This document shows positions 14,110 through 23,300 of a stretch of DNA of 64,000 bases, one piece after another (within the stretch, counting starts at the first letter, position 1; every line of letters starts with the position of its first letter). The stretch comes from Trichoplax sp. H2. Taxonomy: Eukaryota > Placozoa > Uniplacotomia > Trichoplacea. The stretch is from the NCBI GenBank assembly GCA_003344405.1, contig NOWV01000006.1:1116001-1180000 (forward strand). The letters run 5' to 3'. The translations under genes were made by a program, and so were the position numbers. The notes beneath the pieces are model-generated. The model ran no database searches. It was not told the DNA's origin and worked only from the letters and a program-made list of their open reading frames with translations.

Positions 14110-14927
14110 AGGTTGACACAGTCGCTTCCTGATAACTATGCAAGTAGTTGCAGTAATTTTATATCTTACGTAACTTACCTTGCATGAAGATTGAACAAAT
14201 AACCTTCGAACAGTCACAATTAATTAATGTTTAATATTATTTTGCAGAGCTTTATATGGCGAACTTATCGACGCTGCGTTTATGGCGCAGTGTACTGTAG
14301 AAATAATTTTTGTACTGTACTGTACAGTACACTCACTGTACTGTACTGTACTGTATGTAAGCGCAGTACTGTATAGCTGTACTGTACTGTACTTTACAGT
14401 AAACTTCGTTGGAATCTGTACTGTTACAGTACGCACAATAGGTGTTGCACTGTACTTTACAGTATATTCACTGTGTAGTACTGTACTGTATTGTACTGTA
14501 CAGTGCTTACAGACAAGTAAGTTACAGTACATAATACAGTATAATACAGTACAGTAATCTGATCTCTGGTTGCATCCAGTACTGTAGTCTTATTCAAATG
14601 CTGATGCTAATCTCAGCATCAGCATCAGTGTACTGTACTGTAGTAGCGTCCTGTGATGAAAATCAAGAAATCATACTGTACAAGTGTACTACATTCTGTA
14701 AGAGTCCCTAGTGTAAAGTACAGTACTGTACAGTACTTTTACTTTACTACTGTACTGTATGCAGTATAATGTACTGTACATCGGAGCTCTGCAAACGATG
14801 ACAGAAAACAAACCCACACTGACCTAACCCGCTGATGCAAATGATATACTTGCCACCAAAGCCTGACTACAGCTGACTAATATATTACTTGCCTAAACCC
14901 AACCCAACTTGCCGTAAATACTGTATC
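14110..14927. repeat. Duplicated block, front part, copy A
   Basis: This stretch recurs at 18351-19271 with few substitutions outside simple repeats and with length changes inside the TACTGTAC arrays. Copy A is 818 bp and copy B 921 bp. Copy B begins directly after one N-gap and ends directly at the next, so the true ends of the homology are unknown. The unit also contains an inverted GCTGATGC/GCATCAGC element near 14600-14630. The most economical reading is two alleles of one locus placed in series. Confidence 0.85.
14283..14790. repeat. Dense TACTGTAC / GTACAGTA simple-repeat cluster
   Basis: Short units of TACTG and its reverse complement CAGTA alternate irregularly, giving many overlapping GTACTGTAC/GTACAGTAC inverted repeats able to pair with each other. 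Open frames on both strands here translate to monotonous Tyr-Cys-Thr-Val-Leu or Tyr-Ser-Thr-Val strings and are products of the repeat, not genes. Confidence 0.9.
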
Positions 14928-15683
14928 TTAGTAAGTCGAGTATTCTAGCATCTAGTAGTCCATGACTGAGTGATGGATGATATGATATACAGTAGTAGAA
15001 ATTCATCAGTTCACGTATCAGTGATCATGGTCATGGTCTTGCATTGAGAGCACAATTTTATCAGTTTCGCATGTTTCCTCGTTAAAATGAGACGCTTCTT
15101 TTTCATTAATTAATTTTATTTTAGGAGCTCGTAATTATCTCATTACTTCTTGGTTTTAATTGAATGAGTGATAAGACTCCATCACTTTGCCGCAAGTGTT
15201 ATACAGTGCTGTAATTATGCAAGCCATATTTAAGTCTCGCATATTAGATTACAACTCTAAATTTGCAAAGGTACTAAGATAAATAATTCTGAGATACATG
15301 TACTGCACTTTGTGTAAGTTAGATACACGCATTAAGATATAGGGTTGTAACAATTGTACTTGCTGGATTTTAAAAGTAATTTACATAGGGGTGAAATAAA
15401 GTATCGTGCATAGGTAATTTCTGATTTTAAATGTCGCCATGGCTATGAAAAGTGGGAAAACGTTTATTACTGAAATAATGAAGGTTTTGATCTGAAGTCC
15501 CACAAGTACAAAGTAATCTTTGGTGTTCTCAATTTCTCTACGACCTATCGTATGCAGTGCTATATGTTTATTACTATTGGAAAACGGCTATTTATGATTC
15601 TTTTGTACTTTGCACTTTTATCAATTAATTAATCAATCTCACACATTAGCAATACCTACAAAATATTTAAAAATCATCGTCAT
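14928..15683. other. 3' flank of DPM3, no gene seen
   Basis: Ordinary AT-rich sequence between the simple-repeat block and the DPM3 poly(A) signals. This part is absent from the second copy of the duplicated block because of the gap at 19272-19291. Confidence 0.5.
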
Positions 15684-15693
15684 TTTATTTATT
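15684..15693 (-). promoter_or_regulatory. Overlapping AATAAA poly(A) signals of DPM3
   Basis: On the minus strand AATAAATAAA begins 7 nt after the DPM3 stop codon and contains two overlapping AATAAA hexamers. It implies a very short 3' UTR. Confidence 0.6.
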
Positions 15694-15700
15694 CATATTA

Positions 15701-17431
15701 TTACATAGTCAGGCCTTTTTTCTTTAGGTCATCTATTGCTTCGGAAACTTCCTAAGAATAAATGACACAAAGAACCGAAATTTTACGATTTGTAGGATAA
15801 ACTATAGTAATGATTTTTACTGTCATTGCACTCCAAATATCAAATTGGAAGTATTAATCCTATAAAGAGATGCTAATGACTTTATATTTGAAATAATTGA
15901 AAAATTTAGAAAGTGAAGTAATAAAATTATATATACTGTACAGTACATAGTACTATAATGCAGTGGTCTGATACAAGGTAATGGCGTGAGATAGTTTTTA
16001 TTAACAGGAATTTTAGAGAGTAAAAAGTAGTGAAAATCATTACCAAAACTAAATCGCTAAAATATTAATAGAGAATATATGTATATCAGCTTGTGGGCTC
16101 TTTCGTTATTGTTTAGCGTAAGGTACAGTATTGCATTTGCCTGTAGTCACTAGACGATCAAGATCAAAATTCGTAACGTAATATCAACAACGTTGACTCA
16201 ATGCTCTAATGCTGAAGAGCTTACAATAATATGAGTTAGAAATGTCTATTCAGCCCGTTCCAGACTTGACACACTGAGTCATTAATGCAGCTTTTATCGT
16301 AAGTCTCTTACCATTTTCAGGGAATTATGGGCTTCAATACAATCATTAAAAGTCATTACGCCATAGCCGACAGAAGCTAAAGAATAGCACTTGGAAAGTA
16401 GATCGAAAGATTAATAATAAGTATAATTAATTTACTGATCGAACTCTAAAGATAAATTCATCGAGGGTATATTATTATTAATTTATTGCACTAAATTAAA
16501 AAAATTTGGCAAAATAAGCGTTGATATTTGATAAATATGACTTTGAAGGCCTTACGCGTTCCACAGTCTCTTACACTGCAATGTATTGTATGCATACATA
16601 AACTACTAGCAATAACAAATATTCGTACATACCGTACGTACGAGAATATCTACAGCATACTTACAGCGAAGACAATCAATAGGTAAATAGGCAGCTACAG
16701 ATTTAAAAGATCAACGTAAAGTAAGCATTAGTCATACGGTTAGTCTAAAGATAGTAATATGATATTTTTTATTATAGTTGTAGCCTGATCTTAAAATGAT
16801 ATCCCACTTGTAGCTACAAACATCACAGATAGAAAACTGAAGTATCTCCATACTATATACTATTGCCATTCACAAAGGGTTAAGCATAGTGACTACTCAC
16901 TTACTCGTATTCTATCATTCGCGGCAGTTACATTATCATTATTAATTGTAGTGTAAGGTGAAATGTATGTGAGTGATTGCAGTATTGTAATCTATTTCAG
17001 TTTGATTAATAATTAATTAAACCAAATCGCAGACATGGACTACAGTACTAGAAGAAAATAGGTTTTCTTCTACAGTAGTAGTCCGTGTCACAGAAGAAGT
17101 TAGAGAAACTCTGATGCTGAAAGTGAGCGTAGAGTAGTATCGTACAATGCCACAATAAAAACTTTCTGTGCACATGGCATCAGTCAGCACTGGAGGTTAA
17201 TTTAAGCTACAAAATACTCAATGAATGCTTACGAACTTTACAAATATTACAGTATTATACCATTGAATAGGATCGCTAGAAATAACATTAAACGAGTGTA
17301 ACTATACTCACTGGCATTAAGACATCTTTAATTTGATCAGACACTTGAAATGACAATGAATCCGTGACCAGAGCTGCCCATATGAGTGAGAACACTGCAC
17401 TCACAGTTAACCATTCCAATAGCTTTGTCAT
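15701..17431 (-). CDS. DPM3: Dolichol-phosphate mannosyltransferase subunit 3
   Basis: I read four coding exons: 17431-17312 (40 codons), 16694-16665 (10), 16389-16312 (26) and 15751-15701 (16 plus TAA). All junctions are phase 0 with GT donors and AG acceptors. The product is 92 aa, the same length as human DPM3. It starts MTKLLEWL (human MTKLAQWL) and has a first membrane helix over residues about 8-28. It continues LPIYLL as a second hydrophobic segment (human LPAYLL), then VGYGVMTFNDC (human VGYRVATFHDC), and ends in a charged helix (DDLKKKGL). DPM3 anchors the catalytic subunit DPM1 and is stabilised by DPM2 in the ER membrane; the complex makes dolichol-phosphate mannose for N-glycans, GPI anchors and O-mannose. 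The C-terminal cytosolic helix that holds DPM1 is present. Introns are 617, 275 and 560 nt. It is head to head with HERC2. Exon 1 recurs at 19365-19484. Confidence 0.93.
17034..17087. repeat. Hairpin with 25-nt arms and 4-nt loop in DPM3 intron 1
   Basis: The arm at 17034-17058 and the reverse complement of 17063-17087 agree at 19 of 25 positions, plus one position compatible with a G-U pair. The mismatches form one internal bubble in the middle. The loop is TAGG. It may be a small folded transcript, a mini inverted-repeat element or chance. Confidence 0.6.
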
Positions 17432-18199
17432 TATTATATAAAGAAAGTAGGGAATGTGTGCTGTGTAGTAATACTAGATTATTTATTCTAAAGTCTAAAA
17501 TATAGTATACGTATGTCGAGATATCTACGTTCCAAACAGTTGACACAAATCAGAAAGATATTTGCATCCTAGTAAGAATAAGAATCGTACAGTAATCTAA
17601 ATTCATAAACAAGATCACAGATTAGTACAGTGTACAGTACAATAAGGCAGGATGTTCTAGAGTGATTTGTACTGTAATGGAAGAAATCTACGGTACTGTA
17701 TTGTACTGTACATCTACAGTACACTGTACTGTAGATGTTCATGCATTTCAGTTACCAAGTTAGCAAGTTCATCGGCTGTTCTTAGAGTGATTTGTACTGT
17801 AAACAACGGAAGGAATTTACTGTACTGTACTATACTGTACAGTGTATAGTACAGTACTGTACTGCAGAAGTCTTACTGTACTGTACAGTACTGTATGAGT
17901 TCATGACTGTACAGTACTGTACAGTACTTCAGGTACTACAGTACAGTACAGTATGAGATACAGTACTGTACTATAAAATAAAACCAATCAATCAACCACA
18001 ATAAACTGTACCGTTTTAGCAATTGAGATCGCGCAGTTTCATCAGTAGAAAAGATTCTTTAGCCTGAACAAACGCTTATTTAGATATTCGTGCACTTCAG
18101 TTACCAAGTTCATTATGATGAACTAGAAAATCTTTTTAAAATCTTTACTTGATGATAGGATTTCAAAAGTATTGTAGATTCTTTTTATAATACTATATC
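17432..18199. promoter_or_regulatory. DPM3-HERC2 bidirectional promoter region (copy A)
   Basis: DPM3 (-) starts at 17431 and HERC2 exon 1 (+) at 18200, leaving 768 bp between the two start codons. In copy B the same interval is 733 bp (19485-20217). About half of it (17590-17960) is TACTGTAC/GTACAGTA repeat. Two direct repeats of a segment ending TTAGAGTGATTTGTACTGTA-like sequence (near 17657-17680 and 17780-17800) flank part of the array. A shared promoter is inferred from geometry; no TATA box or initiator is claimed. Confidence 0.6.
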
Positions 18200-18271
18200 A
18201 TGTCTCATTCTGAAGGTCCGTTACGACCAAGGTTGCGCCTAAATATGAAATGGCTGAAAGTAAATCTAAAG
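18200..18271 (+). pseudogene. Second copy of HERC2 first coding exon
   Basis: These 24 codons (ATG to a GTATTC donor) are identical to HERC2 exon 1 at 20218-20289, with the same in-frame TAA 12 nt upstream. A sequence gap follows at 18331, so it is cut off from HERC2 exon 2. It is probably the other allele of the same exon, not a separate gene. Confidence 0.85.
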
Positions 18272-18330
18272 GTATTCCATATCACGTTTTTACTTGCCCT
18301 AAACTGATGTACAGATGTACTACTGTACAT

Positions 18331-18350
18331 NNNNNNNNNNNNNNNNNNNN
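18331..18350. other. Assembly gap (20 N)
   Basis: Twenty N bases separate the end of copy A from the start of copy B of the duplicated block. The fixed length is the same as the second gap, so the size is probably a placeholder. Confidence 1.
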
Positions 18351-19271
18351 AGGTTGACACAGTCGCTTCCTGATAACTATGCAAGTAGTTGCAGTAATTT
18401 TATATCTTACGTAACTTACCTTGCATGAAGATTGAACAAATAACCTTCGAACAGTCACAATTAATTAATGTTTAATATTATTTTGCAGAGCTTTATATGG
18501 CGAACTTATCGACGCTACGTTTATGGCGCAGTGTAGAAATAATTTTTGTACTGTACTGTACACTCACTGTACTGTACAATACACTTGTACAGTCTGTACT
18601 GTACAGTACTGTACAGTATGTACAGTAAGCGCAGTATAGCTGTACTGTACTGTACACTTCAAACTTGTGTACAGTACACTTGTACAGTCTGTACTGTACA
18701 GTACTGTACAGTATGTACAGTAAGCGCAGTATAGCTGTACTGTACTGTACACTTCAAACTTCGTTGGAATCTGTCCTGTTACGCACGATACTGTACTGTA
18801 GGTGTTGCACTGTACTTTACAGTATACTCACTGTACAGTACTGTATTGTACTGTACTGTACACTGTACTGTACAGTAATCTGATCTCTGGTTGCATCCAG
18901 TACTGTAGTCTTATTCAAATGCTGATGCTGATCTCAGCATCAGCATCAGTGTACTGTAGTACACTTTGCGTCCTGTGATGAAAATCACGAAATCATACTG
19001 TACTGTACATTCAGTAAGGGTCCCTAGTGTAAAGTACAGTGTACAGTGTACACTGTACAGACAGTAGACTTACTATACTTTTACTTTACTATACTGTACA
19101 GTATGCAGTATAATGTACTGTACATCGGAGCTCTGCAAACGATGACAGAAAACAAACCCACACTGACCCAACCTGCTGATGCAAATGATATACTTGCCAC
19201 CAAAGCCTGACTACAGCTGACTAATATATTACTTGCTTAAACCCAACCCAACTTGCCGTAAATACTGTATC
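18351..19271. repeat. Duplicated block, front part, copy B
   Basis: Near-identical to 14110-14927. It is about 100 bp longer, mostly because it contains two perfect 86-bp units at 18581-18666 and 18676-18761 separated by 9 bp, where copy A has a single shorter version. It is bounded on both sides by N-gaps. Confidence 0.88.
18581..18761. repeat. Tandem 86-bp duplication within the simple-repeat array
   Basis: Two identical 86-bp units with a period of 95 bp, each running from ACACTTGTACAG through GTAAGCGCAGTATAGC to ACTTCAAACTT. It shows that the TACTGTAC array changes length between the two copies of the locus. Confidence 0.9.
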
Positions 19272-19291
19272 NNNNNNNNNNNNNNNNNNNN
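19272..19291. other. Assembly gap (20 N)
   Basis: Lies exactly where copy B lacks the counterpart of 14928-17238, about 2.3 kb that in copy A contains DPM3 exons 2-4. The gap length is therefore not the true missing length if the copies are collinear. Confidence 1.
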
Positions 19292-20348
19292 TACAAATAT
19301 TACAGTATTATACCATTGAATAGGATCGCTAGAAATAACATTAAACGAGTGTAGCTATACTCACTGGCATTAAGACATCTTTAATTTGATCAGACACTTG
19401 AAATGACAATGAATCCGTGACCAGAGCTGCCCATATAAGTGAGAGCACTGCACTCACAGTTAACCATTCCAATAGCTTTGTCATTATTATATAAAGAAAG
19501 TAGGGAATGTGTGCTGTGTAGTAATACTAGATTATTTATTCTAAAGTCTAAAATATAGTATACGTATGTCGAGATATCTACGTTCCAAACAGTTGACACA
19601 AATCAGAAAGATATTTGCATCCTAGTAAGAATAAGAATCGTACAGTAATCAATAAATTCATAAACAAGATCACAGATTAGTACAGTGTACAGTACAATAA
19701 GGCAGGATGTTCTAGAGTGATTTGTACTGTAATGGGAGAAATCTACGGTACTGTACAGTACGCTGTACTGTAGATGTTCATGCATTTCAGTTACCAAGTT
19801 AGCAAGTTCATCGGCTGTTCTTAGAGTGATTTGTACTGTAAACAACGGAAGGAATTTACTGTACTGTACAGTACAGTGTACAGTACAGTATGTACTGTAC
19901 CGCAGAAGTCTTACTGTACTGTACTGTACTGTATGAGTTCAGGACTGTACTGTACTGTACTTCAGGGACTACAGTACAGTATGAGATACTATAAAATAAA
20001 ACCAATCAATCAACCACAATAAACTGTACCGTTTTAGCAATTGAGATCGCGCAGTTTCATCAGTAGAAAAGATTCTTTAGCCTGAACAAACGCTTACTTA
20101 GATATTCGTGCACTTCAGTTACCAAGTTCATTATGATGAACTAGAAAATCTTTTTAAAATCTTTACTTGATGATAGGATTTCAAAAGTATTGTAGATTCT
20201 TTTTATAATATTATATCATGTCTCATTCTGAAGGTCCGTTACGACCAAGGTTGCGCCTAAATATGAAATGGCTGAAAGTAAATCTAAAGGTATTCCATAT
20301 CACGTTTTTACTTACCCTAAACTGATGTACAGATGTACTACTGTACAT
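19292..20348. repeat. Duplicated block, back part, copy B
   Basis: Near-identical to 17239-18330. It supplies the HERC2 first exon that is contiguous with the rest of HERC2, and a second DPM3 exon 1. Its TACTGTAC array lies at about 19640-20000. Confidence 0.9.
19365..19484 (-). pseudogene. Second copy of DPM3 exon 1
   Basis: Forty codons from ATG at 19484 to a GTGAGT donor at 19364. It differs from the intact DPM3 exon 1 by one amino-acid change (Phe14 to Leu) and one silent change. No exons 2-4 follow, because the gap at 19272-19291 intervenes. It looks like an allelic fragment; a true partial gene duplication is the alternative. Confidence 0.85.
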
Positions 20349-23300
20349 ATACAGTATGTTCTATGGACATAATAATGTAATGTAAATTAATAATGGATCT
20401 ATTGCCTGACTGCACAACACTAACTGCAGTATAGTACGGTAGTGTAGCACTAGTTATTACCGCGTATTATCGCTACATTCGATGACGCTGCAATGCAGAA
20501 CTGTACAGTACTGTACTGTACGGTACAATAGTCACGACAGTACAGTAGTATACGGTAGATTAGTATAATTATTAATCACTATAAAAAATAATAAAATATT
20601 GTATATATTTAAAATGTACTAAAATATATGTACGCGTATATTAACGTGGTAATATTGTGGATTACTGCAGCAAACGATGTATGAGATGTAAAGTTTTGAA
20701 CTTAGTTGGTGAATTCCAATGTTTATGGCCTGTATCAGTATTGTGTTAGAAGTAGAATCCATTCATACTGATCGTTTGCCAGTAGTTAGTCTACGATAGC
20801 ATCATGTTATGTTCATTTCATAAATTGCATTACAGAATTATAAAATCTGCAACGTATCGCTTCAAGCAAAAAGTGAAACCGACCTTACTCATATGTACAT
20901 GTACAGTTGCACACAGTACAGTAGTTCGTTAGAAGTTACCGTAGAACAGATATGAACGGGACTTTTTGAAGCCGTATCATCGATGATAGGAAAGGCAAAA
21001 TTCGTTGATGATGAACTTTTGCCTCTGGATACCATGATCAGAGAGACGATAGTTCGTCTACATATAAAATCATTCAGTCAATCGGACTGTGCAGTTATGA
21101 CTGATAAATGTGCCGGTCTACTTCAGAACTGTAAAAATCTATTTTTACACTATCATTAGATCCATTGCCCGTGTAATATGCTTCCATCATGCTGCTTAAT
21201 AATTCATTGAGTTTGTTGGAATAAGACTACTTTTCTGTTTTTCCTAGAGTAAATATCTGTCGATCATTAGTGAAATGGTCTTACGAATTAGTCTTCAGAA
21301 CTGTATAACTTTTTCGGTCTTCACGAATAATGAGTCATTAAATAGCAGATATGCAGTTATATATTGCAGTACAAATATGATATCATTAACATTAATGATG
21401 TTCCTGTCAATCCTAAGAATTGGGTTTTCCCCTATAATCGTAATTACGAATTAGCCAAATCACACTCCAGACTTACGCAATAAGTGAGAGTGATGTGAAC
21501 ATTACTACAGTTTTCTTTTACTGTTTGTGTATACTATATTTCAGTTATCTACTTTTAGGATATGGAATGAATTCATTTTGTTATGTTATTCAAAGGGTAT
21601 TTTGATGTTTGTTGTCTTTTAATTAATCAAATCCCATGTAGTAAATATTTGCGTACTACAATAACGCAATATGGAAAAAACGAAAGAAAAAATCTTCAAA
21701 TTATACAGTACTGTACTGTACAATACAAACTTACAAGAAATGATCCTGCATACTTACACTACAGTATTACACGAGAAATTAGTTACATACAGTACGTTAT
21801 CGCTATTGCGTAGAAGTTACATAAATGTTCTAGATTACAATGTATAGCAGCACCGATTCTTTTTAGAGTTTTCAAGTAGGCCATACGTAACTTGCGTGTA
21901 TTTATGAAATAAATACAGGATTCGTTCACAAGGGATGGTCTTAACAGCTTATGGAATGAATTAGTAAGAAATGATGAAGTTAACAGAACAGATGCTTGTT
22001 CAGATACACGTTTAAACAGTTCAGGTGCCATAGCAAGGAAAGGAAAATCTGGTCACTTCTATTGTGGACGTCGTGTTTTAACATGTACATGCTGCGACGG
22101 CTTTTGTGGGCCTAATGATGGATGCAACTGTGGACCTTGTCGCCGATTAGATGGAGAAGATATAGAGAAACAAAGTCCCATAACATTAGATGTGAATAAA
22201 GTAATTGACTCCTGGACTTGGGGTGAAAAGCCTGGAATAGATGAATTAAAAGATTTGATTAAACAAATTGTTAGAGAGCAACAGCGGTTATGCGGTAATG
22301 CTGCTAATAATACGCCGTCATCTAACAGAATTTATCAGCGAATGGTAGTTTTCGAGCGTTACTATACCGCGCAAATGCATAATTTTCACAATCGTAAACC
22401 AGCGAAATTGCCCAAGGCTGAAATATCGGATGCTTCGAACCATGCATGGATTTCCAACGCCTTCAAGTTAGAATTTATTCTTACTAAATGTTAATAGTGA
22501 AAGTGATAATGTAGTGTTGGATGTAGTCATACGAGCTATTGATCTAATCATGGAGCACTATGCGTGAATAGTAATTGACTTACTGTAGTTGTTGCTGTTG
22601 CTTGCTACTCGTTTATTGTATATTGTAAGATTAATCTTCCTCTATTGAAGTAAAGGGTAATACATGCATATTTGCGCTGTAATTGATTAAAATTAATCTG
22701 TTCTATCTGCGTTTAGTGACTCCAATCAAGATACATCGAGCATGAGCTTACTAACTCACGTTGGTACTCGAATGGGATTGTCTTTTATGTTTGCTTTTCT
22801 TCGCAGGACGTGGCGAAGTGGCGAAGACGTTGATGTCTGTAGTGATTTCTTACAAGAGAGCTTGCATATACTGACGTCGCTGCCTGATAGTTGTCTTTAT
22901 AAATCAACTCACCATGATAATCGTTGGAACGACGCTGTTGAAATGACAATGAAGTTTTTTACCTCTATTATATTAAGGTATCGTGCCGTATTACCAACTC
23001 TTTATTCTTCGTCAAGTTATCATAAAAATATTCATTACAAGTTCGGGCACTTACTGAAATTGTGCATTCGGCCCCATTCATTGAGTTTATTATTAAGTTA
23101 TATTCGTAACAAGATAAAAAAATTTTATGAAGAAGTATTAAATTGGACGATTTGATTTTATTCGTAGTGATGATAGAACAACGAAATCAACTTTACATAT
23201 TCCGGCTGATGATTTGTCTACAGCATTACTTATAATTTTTGAATTGGCGATGAAGCGTGCTTCTCTACAGGGTCTTTTACAAGGAGTTTTAATACTTCTA

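Larger units (their letters stand above)
17239..18330. repeat. Duplicated block, back part, copy A
   Basis: This 1,092-bp stretch carries DPM3 exon 1, the intergenic promoter region and the first HERC2 coding exon. It recurs at 19292-20348 (1,057 bp). The two differ by scattered substitutions and by the lengths of the TACTGTAC arrays. Copy A runs into the N-gap at 18331; copy B runs on into HERC2 intron 1. Confidence 0.9.

Noticed and set aside
14224-14557. Overlapping 91- and 102-codon open frames on both strands
   Set aside because: They translate the TACTGTAC repeat into repetitive Tyr-Cys-Thr-Val-Leu or Tyr-Ser-Thr-Val strings. A repeat lacking stop codons gives such frames automatically. 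The same applies at 17667-17849, 18546-18883 and 19831-20022.
17337-17546. 69-codon minus-strand open frame, with a near-identical copy at 19390-19599
   Set aside because: It overlaps DPM3 exon 1 in another frame. Apparent conservation of the two copies reflects the duplicated block, and the differences change amino acids in this frame.
20982-21159. 58-codon open frame in HERC2 intron 1, first considered as the HERC2 start exon
   Set aside because: It does not match the HERC2 N-terminus, whereas the exon at 20218-20289 does and joins in the right phase.
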